In this document: one piece after another, positions 8,025 through 17,482 of the stretch
Position numbering within the stretch: the first letter of the stretch is position 1
Layout of the letters: each line of letters opens with the position of its first letter
NCBI GenBank assembly: GCA_017512425.1
Contig: JAFWGI010000016.1
Coordinates: 186,001 to 250,000, forward strand
Direction: 5' to 3'
DNA length: 64,000 nucleotides
From: Hyphomicrobium sp.
GTDB lineage: Bacteria; Pseudomonadota; Alphaproteobacteria; Rhizobiales; Hyphomicrobiaceae
Position numbers and translations under genes: made by a program
The notes under the pieces: model-generated
Database searches by the model: none
Told to the model about the DNA's origin: nothing
The model's input: the letters and a program-made list of their open reading frames with translations, nothing else

Positions 8025-10061
8025 ATGAGTTCAAATCCGACCGTGCCTGACGACGCCAACGCCGCCGACGCGCCTGCTGCAAGCGGGGCAGCGGTCGCGA
8101 CCGGGGTCGCCGTCATCCTTGGTTACTTAAAGCAATTGCCGTCCTCGCCCGGCGTTTACCGTATGCTCGACAGCGGTGGCGACGTCATTTACGTTGGCAA
8201 GGCGCGTTCGTTGAAGGCGCGCGTCTCGAACTACACGCGTATGGCTGGTCATACCAGTCGCATCGCCCGCATGATTGCTGCGACTGCGTCGATGGAATTC
8301 GTGACGGTACGCACGGAAGCCGAGGCGCTGCTTCTTGAAGCCAATCTGATCAAACGCTTTCGGCCGCGCTTCAATGTTCTCATGCGCGACGACAAGTCGT
8401 TTCCCTACATCCTTATCGCGCGCGATCAGGACGCGCCTCAGGTGTTGAAGCATCGCGGCGCGCGCAATCGCAAAGGCGACTACTTCGGACCGTTTGCATC
8501 CGCCGGTGCCGTTAATCGAACGATCACGATGTTGCAGCGCGCGTTCTTTTTGCGCACCTGCGCCGACAGCGTCTACGACACGCGCACGCGACCGTGCCTG
8601 TTGCATCAGATCAAGCGCTGCTCGGCGCCGTGCACTGGAGAAATTTCGCTCGAAGACTACAACGGGTCTGTCGATGAAGCCGTGCGCTTTTTGCGCGGGG
8701 AAAGCCAGAATGTCCGCGAAATGTATCAGAAATTGATGCAAGACGCGGCCGACAACCTCGCTTTTGAAGAAGCGGCAAAGTTCCGCAACCGGCTGTGGGC
8801 ATTGGCGCACGTAACAGCCGATCAAGCGATCAACCCGGAGGGCGTTGAGGAGGCCGACGTCTTTGCGGCCTACCAAGACGGTGGCCAAACTTGCATCCAA
8901 GTTTTCTTTTTCCGCACAGGCCAGAACTGGGGCAACCGCGCTTACTATCCGAAAGCCGATCGTTCTCTAACTATCGACGAAGTGCTCGACAGCTTCGTCG
9001 CACAATTTTACGACGACAAGCCCGTGCCGAGGCTGATCCTGCTTTCGCACGATGTCCCGAGCCGCGAGGTTCTCGCTGAAGCGCTTTCGACGAAGGCCGA
9101 GCGTAAGGTCGAAATTCGGGTGCCGTCGCGCGGTACGAAGTCCGGCCTCGTCGATCACGCCTTGACCAACGCGCGAGAAGCGCTTGGCCGAAAACTCTCC
9201 GAAACCTCATCGCAAGCGCGGCTGCTCTCGGGCGTTGCCGATCGGTTTGGATTGACCAGCATTCCTCGCCGAATCGAGGTTTTCGACAACAGTCACATAT
9301 CCGGCAGCAATGCTGTCGGCGCCATGATCGTCGCCGGGCCGGAAGGCTTCGTGAAGGGCCAGTATCGCAAGTTCAACATCAAATCACCGGACATCGCGCC
9401 AGGTGACGACTACGCGATGATGCGGGAAGTTCTGACACGGCGCTTCAAGCGGATTGCAGATGCGGATGCCGTCACGGACGCACTCGAAACCGACGACGCG
9501 CTTCTCAATCCGCCGGAACCAAACGCCGCCACCGCCAAACACATCACCGATGTCCTCGAGGACGACGACACCGAACTCGCCCCGCAAATGACGGACGAAT
9601 TTCCGTCGCGCCCCGACGTCGTATTCGTCGATGGCGGAATTGGTCAGCTCTCGGTCGCGCGCGACGTATTCGCAGCGCTTGGAATTACCGGTATTCAACT
9701 GATCGGCGTCGCCAAGGGCCCGGACCGTGACGCTGGCCGCGAGCACTTTCACCTCCCCGAGCGCAACGCGCCGATCATGCTCGAATCCAAGGACCCCGTG
9801 CTTTATTTCGTCCAACGGCTGCGCGATGAAGCCCATCGCTTCGCAATCGGCACGCATCGCGCGAAACGCTCCAAGGCGCTCGGTGCAAATCCGCTCGACG
9901 AAATCGGTGGCATTGGGCCGACGCGCAAGCGTGCGCTGCTCAAGCATTTTGGTTCAGCAAAAGCCGTCTCACGCGCCGGCGTAGAAGACCTGAAGACAGT
10001 CGATGGAATTTCTGCTGAAATGGCGCAGAAAATCTATGATTTCTTCCACGACCGCAGCTGA
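8025..10061 (+). CDS. uvrC: UvrABC excinuclease subunit C
   Basis: UvrC makes both incisions around a lesion in nucleotide excision repair, acting after UvrA2B has loaded. The 678-residue protein has, in order, a GIY-YIG nuclease domain (GVY at 43-45, YVG at 56-58), a Cys-containing segment ([14 protein letters not shown]), a UVR motif for UvrB contact (around 210-245), the RNase H-like second nuclease domain with [10 protein letters not shown], and tandem helix-hairpin-helix motifs at the end ([12 protein letters not shown]). An acidic insertion of about 40 residues (484-525) splits the second nuclease domain, and a 25-residue Ala-rich extension precedes the GIY-YIG domain. No other repair gene is adjacent. 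Confidence 0.97.
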   Translation: MSSNPTVPDDANAADAPAASGAAVATGVAVILGYLKQLPSSPGVYRMLDSGGDVIYVGKARSLKARVSNYTRMAGHTSRIARMIAATASMEFVTVRTEAEALLLEANLIKRFRPRFNVLMRDDKSFPYILIARDQDAPQVLKHRGARNRKGDYFGPFASAGAVNRTITMLQRAFFLRTCADSVYDTRTRPCLLHQIKRCSAPCTGEISLEDYNGSVDEAVRFLRGESQNVREMYQKLMQDAADNLAFEEAAKFRNRLWALAHVTADQAINPEGVEEADVFAAYQDGGQTCIQVFFFRTGQNWGNRAYYPKADRSLTIDEVLDSFVAQFYDDKPVPRLILLSHDVPSREVLAEALSTKAERKVEIRVPSRGTKSGLVDHALTNAREALGRKLSETSSQARLLSGVADRFGLTSIPRRIEVFDNSHISGSNAVGAMIVAGPEGFVKGQYRKFNIKSPDIAPGDDYAMMREVLTRRFKRIADADAVTDALETDDALLNPPEPNAATAKHITDVLEDDDTELAPQMTDEFPSRPDVVFVDGGIGQLSVARDVFAALGITGIQLIGVAKGPDRDAGREHFHLPERNAPIMLESKDPVLYFVQRLRDEAHRFAIGTHRAKRSKALGANPLDEIGGIGPTRKRALLKHFGSAKAVSRAGVEDLKTVDGISAEMAQKIYDFFHDRS

Positions 10062-10193
10062 AACGATGTAATCGTGGAGAGGCCGCGGGGTGGGGTGGTT
10101 TATCACCCCTATTCGCCCTATTTTCGTGCCACTTTGGCCCCAAGCGGGTCGTGCGGCACACCCGAAAATCAAAGCAGGCAATCAATCAGCATC

Positions 10194-12887
10194 ATGGCTC
10201 GTATTTCGCAAAAATCGTTCGCGCGACACTTCACAAGTGCGATGGGCGCTCTCGCGTTGGCGGTATCGTTTTTGGTACAGCCGCATCCGACTTTTGCGCA
10301 GGACGCAACTCCCGCATGGAAGCCAACCGTTGCACCGGCCGCGACGTCGGCTGCAAAGCCTGCGGCCGTGAAAAAGCCCGCGCCAACCGCAGCGCCATCG
10401 ACTGAGCCCGCGCCGGCACCTGTCGCACAAGCCGTCGAGCAGCCAGCGTCGCCGGCGACGTCCGAACCCGCGACGCAAGCGCCTGCACCAACAGCCGCGC
10501 CGGGCGCTGGCCCAGCAGCGCCGGACGCAACCCCTGCCGCTGAACAATCTGCGCCGGCCGCCGCTGATACGGCAGCACAGGCTCAACCAGCCGCGCCCGC
10601 ACCGCAGCCGCAACCGGTGTTGCCGCCTGAAGTCAATGCCACGATCACCAACGTCGTCGGGGCGATGGAGGGCGCGGAAAAATCTCTGACCGCAATCCGC
10701 GGCGTCGATACCGATCTCGGCCGATTGCGGGACGAAATCGATGGCGTGATCTCGACGACAACGCAGACCGCAGACGGTTTGCGCCCGCGCCTCGCCGACA
10801 CACAAAATCAGCTCAATCGTCTCGGGCCAGCGCCGGAAAAGGACGCGCCGCCCGAAGCACCGACGGCAGCGGCGGAACGCCTGCGTCTCAGCTCGGAGGC
10901 GTCCGAGATTTCCGGCGCAATCAAAACGCTCGAAATCACTTGGTGGCGAGCACGTCAGGCGATCGACAAAATCACCGAGCTCCGCCTCGAGCTGTTCGTG
11001 CGCAGCCTGACCGAACGCATGTCGAGCCCGCTTTTCCCGTCGCTCTGGACGAACATCGCCAATGCGTGGCCATCGGTTTCCTGGCGGGTCAATTACAATT
11101 TGTCCGATTGGACGTCTGCCGTTCAGCGGCAGTTTGGTCCGTTCAGCCTGATCATCGGCGGTGCGCTGGCGATGTACATCTTGCTGAAAACGCTGGCCCA
11201 CGTTCTGACGCGTTACCGGCCGCACGCCGCAGGTTTTGCGCCATCATTCTTCGAGCGTGCCGCATCCGCCGCGTGGATTGCTCCGGTGCGGGCGCTGCCA
11301 GGCATCGCGACCGCTCTTTTCACGTATTTCGCATTGGACTACATCGGGCTTCTCTACTATCCGACAGCCGCGCCGGCGGGCAGCGCGCTGTTGCAATCGG
11401 TGCTGATTTTCACCGCCGTCTCAGCGCTTCTTAATGCCGTATTTGCTCCCGAACAACCCGAGCGCCGGCTTGTTGCGTTCTCAAATCGCGCGGCGCGCCG
11501 CATCGCACGGCTTTTAAAAGCACTCGCCGCCATTTACGCAGCGGATCTGTTCTTTTCGGCAATCAGCCAAATCCTGTACTTCCCGCTGTCCATCAGCGTC
11601 ATCCAATCGCTGATCGCGAGCGTCGCATTCGCACTCGTGCTGATCGGATTGTTGCTCACGCCGTTCGAAGAGTACGAGCAAGGCGGTCTGCGTGCTGTGC
11701 CACGCGATCATCCGCGTTGGCTGAAATACCCGCTTTGGGTCGCTGCAATCGCAATTATCGCGTTGTGCCTGCTCGGCTACGTCGCGCTTGGACGCTTCCT
11801 GTCGCAACAGTTGATGATGACCGGCGTCATCGCGCTGGTCGCAACGCTGCTCTATCTCGCTATCCGTGCGTTCACGCGTGAGGGTACGAATGGGCGGACG
11901 TCGGTCAGCATATTCCTTGAAGAACAACTGGGCGTCGATGCCGATCGCCGCCGCCAGCTCGGCTGGTTGATTGAAACCATCCTCACCGCCGGCCTGGCGT
12001 TGGTCGCGCTGCCGCTCATGATGCTGCAGTGGGGATTTGCCGGCGCCGATATTCGAGATTGGGTGAAATCGCTACTGTTCGGCTTCGAAATCGGCCAGAT
12101 CCGGATTTCGCTAGTGCGCATCGTCATCGGCGTCGCCATTTTCATCGCGCTGCTGTTTGCAACGCGCCTGATCCAGCGGCGTTTGCGCGACACCGTATTG
12201 TTGCCGCCGCGCATGGATCCCGGCATCGCCAATTCGATCTATACGACGGTCGGATACGCAGGCACGATACTTGCCGCGATCGTCGCTGTTTCCTACGCCG
12301 GGTTCGACATCACGAACCTCGCGATCGTCGCGGGCGCATTGTCGGTCGGTATCGGTTTCGGCCTGCAGTCGATCGTCAACAACTTCGTTTCCGGATTGAT
12401 CCTGTTGATCGAACGGCCGGTGAAGGTTGGTGACTGGATTGTCGTCGGCAATGAGCAGGGCACCGTCAAGAATATCTCCGTTCGCTCAACGGAGGTCGAA
12501 ACTTTCGACCGCGCCAGTCTTATCGTTCCGAACTCCGAGTTGATCACGGGCCGCGTTCTCAACTGGACGCACCGCAACGCTTTGGGCCGCGTCGTTCTGA
12601 AATTCACGGCCGGGCCGGACGCCGATCCGCGTCACATCATCAACGTGCTGAACAAGTGCGCCAGCGCTCACAAGGATATCCTCCGCGAGCCTGAGCCTCT
12701 GGCGGTGTTCGAGGGTTATACTGCCACGACGACCGAGTTTTCATTGCGCGTGCTGCTGCCAGACATCAAGCGTGGTATGCGTGTCCAATCGGACCTGCGC
12801 ATTGCCGTCTTCGAAGCGCTTCGCGAACACGGCGTTGAAGCGCCGCAGGAGAAGCAGACGCCACCGCCGATAGCGCAAACGTCGTGA
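10194..12887 (+). CDS. DUF3772-MscS mechanosensitive channel family protein
   Basis: ATG 10194 is chosen over the longer frame because a signal peptide follows at once (about residues 15-35). A long Ala/Pro-rich region (about 38-145) comes next, then a DUF3772-type periplasmic segment with heptad-like spacing (about 148-260), several membrane helices, and the MscS core with GALSVGIGFGLQSIVNNF in the pore helix followed by the beta domain (VKVGDWIVVG). Proteins with this plan act as inner-membrane, tension-gated channels that release solutes on osmotic downshock; some may be transporters or signalling channels. At 897 residues it is far longer than MscS (about 286) and resembles the large MscK/YbdG-like forms. 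It lies alone between uvrC and pgsA. Confidence 0.88.
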   Translation: MARISQKSFARHFTSAMGALALAVSFLVQPHPTFAQDATPAWKPTVAPAATSAAKPAAVKKPAPTAAPSTEPAPAPVAQAVEQPASPATSEPATQAPAPTAAPGAGPAAPDATPAAEQSAPAAADTAAQAQPAAPAPQPQPVLPPEVNATITNVVGAMEGAEKSLTAIRGVDTDLGRLRDEIDGVISTTTQTADGLRPRLADTQNQLNRLGPAPEKDAPPEAPTAAAERLRLSSEASEISGAIKTLEITWWRARQAIDKITELRLELFVRSLTERMSSPLFPSLWTNIANAWPSVSWRVNYNLSDWTSAVQRQFGPFSLIIGGALAMYILLKTLAHVLTRYRPHAAGFAPSFFERAASAAWIAPVRALPGIATALFTYFALDYIGLLYYPTAAPAGSALLQSVLIFTAVSALLNAVFAPEQPERRLVAFSNRAARRIARLLKALAAIYAADLFFSAISQILYFPLSISVIQSLIASVAFALVLIGLLLTPFEEYEQGGLRAVPRDHPRWLKYPLWVAAIAIIALCLLGYVALGRFLSQQLMMTGVIALVATLLYLAIRAFTREGTNGRTSVSIFLEEQLGVDADRRRQLGWLIETILTAGLALVALPLMMLQWGFAGADIRDWVKSLLFGFEIGQIRISLVRIVIGVAIFIALLFATRLIQRRLRDTVLLPPRMDPGIANSIYTTVGYAGTILAAIVAVSYAGFDITNLAIVAGALSVGIGFGLQSIVNNFVSGLILLIERPVKVGDWIVVGNEQGTVKNISVRSTEVETFDRASLIVPNSELITGRVLNWTHRNALGRVVLKFTAGPDADPRHIINVLNKCASAHKDILREPEPLAVFEGYTATTTEFSLRVLLPDIKRGMRVQSDLRIAVFEALREHGVEAPQEKQTPPPIAQTS

Positions 12888-12980
12888 GAATTGACGCAAA
12901 TTCAGCATGTCTGAGCTGGGTTGCGGGCGAAGCGCGGCTAAACCATTGACGGGCCGCGGTCGGCGTGGTTACGCAGGGTC

Positions 12981-13568
12981 ATGGATCAAATCGCTCGCCG
13001 GCCGATGATCACAAGTCTGCCGAATATTTTGACATATGGCCGGATCGCAGCCGTGCCTGTCCTCGTTGCCTTGCTGTTCTTTTATGACGGTCCCGGCGCG
13101 CGCTTGGCGGCATTCGCGATTTTTGTAGCGGCGTGCATCACCGACTGGCTTGATGGCTACCTCGCACGTATCTGGCAGCAGCAGTCAAATCTGGGCCGCA
13201 TGCTCGACCCAATTGCAGACAAGCTGCTTGTCGGTGCCACGCTGTTGATGCTCGTCTACACGCGTGACATCACCGAATGGTCGATCTGGGCTGCCGTCAT
13301 TATTCTGTCCCGCGAGATCCTTGTCTCTGGCCTGCGCGAATTTCTCGCCGAGCTGAACGTCAAGGTTCATGTGACGCAACTCGCCAAATGGAAGACGGCA
13401 CTTCAGTTCATCGCGCTCGCCATGATCCTCGTCGGCCCAGCGGCCGACGCATTCGTTCCGGGCGTAACTGAAGCGGGCCTTGTTATCCTATGGATGTCGG
13501 CGATCCTGACGCTGTTCACGGGATATGATTATTTGAAAGCTGGCATTCGCCATGCGATCGAGCGGTGA
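12981..13568 (+). CDS. pgsA: CDP-diacylglycerol-glycerol-3-phosphate 3-phosphatidyltransferase
   Basis: PgsA joins CDP-diacylglycerol and glycerol 3-phosphate to form phosphatidylglycerol phosphate, the committed step to phosphatidylglycerol and cardiolipin, in the inner membrane. The 195-residue protein shows the full CDP-alcohol phosphotransferase signature: Asp55, Asp58-Gly59, Ala62-Arg63, Gly72, Asp76 and Asp80, embedded in a multi-pass membrane protein. The gene is followed closely by moaD (start four bases past the pgsA stop) and moaE, an arrangement common in Hyphomicrobiales. Confidence 0.95.
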   Translation: MDQIARRPMITSLPNILTYGRIAAVPVLVALLFFYDGPGARLAAFAIFVAACITDWLDGYLARIWQQQSNLGRMLDPIADKLLVGATLLMLVYTRDITEWSIWAAVIILSREILVSGLREFLAELNVKVHVTQLAKWKTALQFIALAMILVGPAADAFVPGVTEAGLVILWMSAILTLFTGYDYLKAGIRHAIER

Positions 13569-13572
13569 TGTC

Positions 13573-13851
13573 ATGACAGGGATCGCGCAGTCCCGCGACA
13601 TAACACTTCGCTATTTCGCATGGGTGCGCGAGAAGGTCGGCCATAGCGAAGAACGCGTCAGCATACCGGCCGACATTGCGACCGTCGCAGACCTCGTCGC
13701 CTGGTTGCAAGCGCGCGGCGATGGCTACGCGCACGCCTTTGCGAAGCCGTCCGCTATTCGTGCCGCCATCGATCAGAAGCATGTGCAAAGTAGCGCACTG
13801 ATCCACGGCGCGCGCGAGATCGGATTCTTTCCGCCCGTAACCGGAGGCTAG
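13573..13851 (+). CDS. moaD: Molybdopterin synthase small subunit
   Basis: MoaD is the ubiquitin-like sulfur carrier of molybdopterin synthase; its C-terminal Gly-Gly is made into a thiocarboxylate that supplies the dithiolene sulfurs of molybdopterin. The product has 92 residues and ends exactly in GG (91-92), with the usual LRYFAWVRE beta strand near the start. ATG 13573 is preferred over the longer in-frame start at 13552, which would overlap pgsA. moaE starts seven bases after the stop, so the two subunits are translated from one message. Confidence 0.93.
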   Translation: MTGIAQSRDITLRYFAWVREKVGHSEERVSIPADIATVADLVAWLQARGDGYAHAFAKPSAIRAAIDQKHVQSSALIHGAREIGFFPPVTGG

Positions 13852-13858
13852 CTTAGCC

Positions 13859-14323
13859 ATGTCGGTATCGGTTCAATCTGCCGACTTCGATGTTTCTGTC
13901 GAAATTGAAAAGCTAACCCGCGGAAATGCCAGCATCGGCGCGATCGCGACATTCGTCGGCAAAGTGCGCGGCGACGCTGGCGGGCAAGCGCTCGCTTCGA
14001 TGTCGCTCGAACATTATGCTGGCATGACCGAACGCGAACTTGAGCGTATCGAAGCGGAAGCTGTCGCGCGCTTCAAACTCTCGGCAAGTTGCATCATCCA
14101 CCGGATCGGCACGCTGCTGCCCGGCGAGAATATCGTGCTTGTGATTGCCTGCGCGCCGCATCGCCACGATGCGCTTTCGGCTTGCGACTTTCTGATGGAC
14201 TATTTGAAGACCGAAGCACCGTTCTGGAAAAAAGAAACAACAGACGACGGTAACGGGAGCTGGGTCGATGCCCGCTCATCGGACGATACCGCACGCGCGC
14301 GTTGGTCGAAAGGCGGCACCTAA
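13859..14323 (+). CDS. moaE: Molybdopterin synthase catalytic subunit
   Basis: MoaE converts cyclic pyranopterin monophosphate into molybdopterin using the thiocarboxylated MoaD tail. The 154-residue protein shows FVGKVRG near residue 32, the HRIGTLLPGE block, and the active-site segment KTEAPFWKKE with Lys117 and Lys124, matching the two catalytic lysines of the Escherichia coli enzyme. It is directly downstream of moaD. Other cofactor genes (moaA, moaC, moeA) are not in this window. Confidence 0.95.
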   Translation: MSVSVQSADFDVSVEIEKLTRGNASIGAIATFVGKVRGDAGGQALASMSLEHYAGMTERELERIEAEAVARFKLSASCIIHRIGTLLPGENIVLVIACAPHRHDALSACDFLMDYLKTEAPFWKKETTDDGNGSWVDARSSDDTARARWSKGGT

Positions 14324-14363
14324 TCGCTTGTTTCTGAAGCGCTTTGCAACAGCCCTCGTAGGC

Positions 14364-14378
14364 TTAACGCGAGCTTAA
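14364..14378. promoter_or_regulatory. Putative CtrA box upstream of the AMIN-amidase gene
   Basis: The sequence is a perfect TTAA-N7-TTAA (half-sites 14364-14367 and 14375-14378, followed by CC), the recognition pattern known for the cell-cycle regulator CtrA in alphaproteobacteria. It lies about 124 bases before the ATG of the amidase gene, a plausible promoter position. Binding is inferred, not shown. Confidence 0.6.
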
Positions 14379-14501
14379 CCATAGCCCGCCGATAACACTC
14401 TATGGGCTTGGTACGTTTCGTTAAAACGCCATCATCGCCCGGCAAATGTATCGAGTGACGCGGAGACGTTCAGGGTCTTCCGCCGACGGGGATAATTGGT
14501 C

Positions 14502-15824
14502 ATGCGTTTTTGCCGCTCGCGCGAGGTTACTTGCGCGGTCTTTTCGGGTGTCATCGCGCTCGCGCTGTCAGGCGCTGCTGTTCAGGCCAACGATACAGCG
14601 TCGGTCGCGACGGCGGCTGCCGTACCCGCTGCCAAAGCCGCCGAACGGCAAGATATGCTGACCGTTGCTGCTGCCGATCCGGCACCCGCAAAACCTGCCG
14701 ATCGCACGCGCTTCGTTGTCGGCCTCGACCGCAAGGTCGAGTATCAGGTGTTCTCCCTCGCCAATCCAAATCGCGTCGTCGTCGAATTGCCGGACGTCAA
14801 ACTCAATCTGCCTCAGCATTCGAACTCTGGCGCCGTCGGCCTGGTCAAATCGTTTCGAGGCGGATTGGCAGCGTCCGGCACGACCCGCATCGTTATCGAC
14901 GTGACGGAACCGGTCGTCGTCGAGAGCGCAAAAATCGAGAAAGACGGCAACGCATGGAGGCTCGCCCTCGACATTCTCGCCGTCGATGCCGCGATCAAGT
15001 CCGGCTCCAAAAAAGGCTTTGCGTCGGCGCCGAACGGCCTCGGCGCAAGTGGACTTCAGCCGCCGACGCCGAAGCGCGCAGAAAGCCCGAAAATGCGCGC
15101 GGCTAAGGCTTTCAAGCCGATCATCGTACTCGATCCTGGTCACGGCGGCATGGATTCCGGCGCCATGAAGTATGGCACTGTCGAGAAGCAAGTTGTCCTC
15201 GCGTTCGCGCATGAACTGCGGCACCAGCTTGAAAAAACAGGGCGCTATAAAGTTCTGATGACGCGTGACAAGGACGTCTTTGTCGAACTCGAAGAGCGCG
15301 TAAAGTACGGCGAGCGCAACAACGCCAATTTGTTCATCGCCGTCCACGCCGATTACGCGAGCACGAAAGCGCGCGGCGCAACCATTTTCACCCTCCGCGA
15401 CCGCGTCGCCAAAGACCTCGAACGCAGCGCGACCAACCGCGCTGGCGAAAAGGTGATGAGCGACACTGATGTCCAGAAGATCAAGCAATCGAGCGGCGAC
15501 GTTGATGCCGTCCGCAACATTCTGGCTGATCTCGCCGAACGCGACGTCAAACTCACTCATGAACGCACCGGCGTTTTCGCGCGGTCAGTTATCGAGACGA
15601 TGGGCGAGAGCACGCCGATGCGTAACGAGCCCGACCAGCAAGCCGCATTCAAAGTCTTAAAGACCGCGCAATTTCCATCCGTGTTGATCGAACTGGCCTA
15701 TGTGTCCAATCGCCAGGACGCCAGCAATCTCAATTCCGATCAATGGCGTGAGCGCGTTGCGGATTCGATCGTGTCGGCCGTCGACAATTACTTCGGCAAT
15801 CAGCTCGCGCGCCTGCCAATGTAA
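14502..15824 (+). CDS. N-acetylmuramoyl-L-alanine amidase with AMIN domain
   Basis: The enzyme removes stem peptides from peptidoglycan, typically at division septa (AmiC type). ATG 14502 is chosen over an in-frame TTG two codons earlier. The 440-residue protein has a signal peptide (about 1-29), an AMIN domain (about 60-165, RFVVGLDRKVEYQVFSLANP) for septal peptidoglycan targeting, and a zinc Amidase_3 domain (about 205-435). Zinc and catalytic positions are visible: His214 in DPGHGG, Glu228, His282 in VHADY and Glu397 in IELAYVSN. A CtrA box and long leader precede it, and a terminator follows. It is paralogous to the amidase at 49272-50549. Confidence 0.93.
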   Translation: MRFCRSREVTCAVFSGVIALALSGAAVQANDTASVATAAAVPAAKAAERQDMLTVAAADPAPAKPADRTRFVVGLDRKVEYQVFSLANPNRVVVELPDVKLNLPQHSNSGAVGLVKSFRGGLAASGTTRIVIDVTEPVVVESAKIEKDGNAWRLALDILAVDAAIKSGSKKGFASAPNGLGASGLQPPTPKRAESPKMRAAKAFKPIIVLDPGHGGMDSGAMKYGTVEKQVVLAFAHELRHQLEKTGRYKVLMTRDKDVFVELEERVKYGERNNANLFIAVHADYASTKARGATIFTLRDRVAKDLERSATNRAGEKVMSDTDVQKIKQSSGDVDAVRNILADLAERDVKLTHERTGVFARSVIETMGESTPMRNEPDQQAAFKVLKTAQFPSVLIELAYVSNRQDASNLNSDQWRERVADSIVSAVDNYFGNQLARLPM

Positions 15825-15865
15825 GGCGCCGGCAGGTCAAGCAGACCCATCCTTCGGACAACAAA

Positions 15866-15889
15866 AAGGCCGGCACGAATGCCGGCCTT
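15866..15889 (+). terminator. Hairpin terminator after the AMIN-amidase gene
   Basis: A 9-bp GC-rich perfect stem (15866-15874 with 15881-15889, six-base loop) starts 42 bases past the amidase stop. The T tract after it is poor (GTTC), while the A run before it gives a T run on the minus strand, so it could also serve transcripts from the other side. Confidence 0.6.
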
Positions 15890-15936
15890 GTTCGTAAGTG
15901 TCGCCGCGACATCTAAAGCAGATGCGCAACGCTGCG

Positions 15937-16392
15937 TCAGTTACCCCCTACTTGGGGGATGTTGTTTTTGGTGACGCCAGAGCAGAAACAACCAGCGGGA
16001 ATTCCGATCGTCTGAAATACGGTGATGCTTGCGAACTGGTTGCGTAACGCGCGTTGGCCGGTGACAGCGCTTCTGCATGAGGCACTCCATCTTCCAAAGT
16101 TCCGCATACCCGCCAAGTCAGGCAGGAGTCTTCGCCGGTACACGCCGTCGCACGAGGTGTCAGCACGTGGGCTCGCTGACGTTCGAACGAACGGCGCGTT
16201 GTAAATGACGAAGCTGCGGAGAGTTTCAGATAGGCAAATGAGGATGTTGAGCCGGGACTTGATCGACGCTCCCTCGGGCAGCCCCATCCATCGCTGCCAC
16301 GCGCCGTTCGAAGTCGACTGCTGGCCCCTAAGGACCCAGTTCAGAGTAGACGAGGGCATAGACCCTTTGTTCTCGCTCTGACGCTCGCACAA
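15937..16392 (-). CDS. Hypothetical protein, doubtful
   Basis: This minus-strand frame of up to 151 residues fills most of a 620-base gap between the amidase and lipid-kinase genes. Codons prefer G or C in third position in many places (for example ATC AAG TCC CGG CTC AAC ATC CTC), which favours coding. The first ATG in the frame is at residue 12, since 16392 is a TTG. The sequence has six Cys but no recognised domain. A second frame (15948-16166) is also open across the C-terminal half, which weakens the case. It could be a lineage-specific gene or a decayed one. Confidence 0.3.
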   Translation of the reverse strand: MCERQSENKGSMPSSTLNWVLRGQQSTSNGAWQRWMGLPEGASIKSRLNILICLSETLRSFVIYNAPFVRTSASPRADTSCDGVYRRRLLPDLAGMRNFGRWSASCRSAVTGQRALRNQFASITVFQTIGIPAGCFCSGVTKNNIPQVGGN

Positions 16393-16444
16393 GTTGCCGG
16401 TCGAACCCCTTGGACAAGGTCGCCCGGTAACGCCTCACTGAATT

Positions 16445-17374
16445 TCAGAGTAGGTGATTCGTGTGACGTTTCGAAAGGGTCGCTGCGTATGCGGGCGGCA
16501 CGACGAGCTGCACCACTGGCCCTTCGGCAACAATGTCTGCCGGCGATAGTCCAGCGTCGTCGCCATCGACCTGGAGTGGAGCTTGCAACTGTCGCCCGAC
16601 CACAACGCGCGACGCCGGTAAAACCGTAACGAAGCCCGGACGCGACCCGGCGGCGGCGAGACGGCCTAGGCCGAGTTCGACCGATGCTCGCAATAATCCC
16701 GCCCGCGACGGCGCATCGATCAGGATTGCGAGCATTTGACCGGTGCCGACACACGTTTCCCTGGTCAGCACAAATGAGCCACCGTAGCGGCTTGCACGCG
16801 TGACGATAACCCAGCTCGCGCCAAACGGCTTTCCATCGACGGCGACGTCGAAACGCTCGGCGCCGTGTCTGATCGTGCGAAGGACTGGCGCGGTATACGC
16901 AGCACGGCCAACCAAGCGTTTCGTTTGGTAGTCGAGCTGATGCACGATGCGTGCGTCGTAGCCGGCGCCGGCCATCAGGAAAAACGGTTCGCCGTTGATC
17001 AGGCTGCCTTGCACTGGAATGATCGGATCGCCGAGCAAATACGCCGCGATGAAATCGGCGTTTTTCTTGAGCCCAATTTCGTAAGCGAGCACGTTGCCGG
17101 TGCCGAGCGGCAGAAACCCGACCGGCAGCGATGTGCCGGCCGCTCCCGTCGCGACAGCACGGAACGTGCCGTCGCCGCCTGCCGCGATCACCGCGTCCGC
17201 GGCATGCGTCGCAGCAATTTCACGGATCCGCTGTGCCGCTTCCTCTGAGCTACGCGCTGCGACTTGGAAGACATCGGCGTTAGAGCCCTTCAAATGCGCA
17301 AGGACGCCGTCGAGCAATCTCGGGCGCGCAACACCAGCCCGCGCATTGAAAACGAGTGCAAACGTTTTGCGCAT
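16445..17374 (-). CDS. Diacylglycerol kinase family lipid kinase
   Basis: The 309-residue protein is a DAGK_cat/YegS-type kinase, which phosphorylates diacylglycerol or related lipids such as sphingoid bases using ATP. The signature GGDGTF is at residues 66-71, NARAG lies near the start, and LPLGTGNVLA follows the nucleotide loop. Length agrees with the family (about 290-320). The real substrate cannot be told from sequence. It lies downstream of rpoH on the same strand, but a strong hairpin separates them, so it is probably expressed independently. Confidence 0.85.
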   Translation of the reverse strand: MRKTFALVFNARAGVARPRLLDGVLAHLKGSNADVFQVAARSSEEAAQRIREIAATHAADAVIAAGGDGTFRAVATGAAGTSLPVGFLPLGTGNVLAYEIGLKKNADFIAAYLLGDPIIPVQGSLINGEPFFLMAGAGYDARIVHQLDYQTKRLVGRAAYTAPVLRTIRHGAERFDVAVDGKPFGASWVIVTRASRYGGSFVLTRETCVGTGQMLAILIDAPSRAGLLRASVELGLGRLAAAGSRPGFVTVLPASRVVVGRQLQAPLQVDGDDAGLSPADIVAEGPVVQLVVPPAYAATLSKRHTNHLL

Positions 17375-17396
17375 GAGTTGGAACGCTCGACATTCA

Positions 17397-17426
17397 AAAG
17401 GGCGGTACCGATTGGCGCCGCCCTTT
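17397..17426 (-). terminator. Rho-independent terminator of rpoH
   Basis: A 9-bp perfect stem (17397-17405 with 17418-17426, 12-base loop) ends in TTT and is followed on the minus strand by T-rich sequence. It starts 57 bases past the rpoH stop and lies just before the lipid kinase start. Confidence 0.75.
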
Positions 17427-17482
17427 GGCTAGTCAGATCATGCTCAGGCGTCAACAGCCGGCAGGTTTACCGCCGTCGATAC

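Noticed and set aside
14568..15560. 330-codon minus-strand frame over the AMIN-amidase gene
   Set aside because: It is antisense to a gene with clear zinc-amidase motifs; composition is that of a shadow frame.
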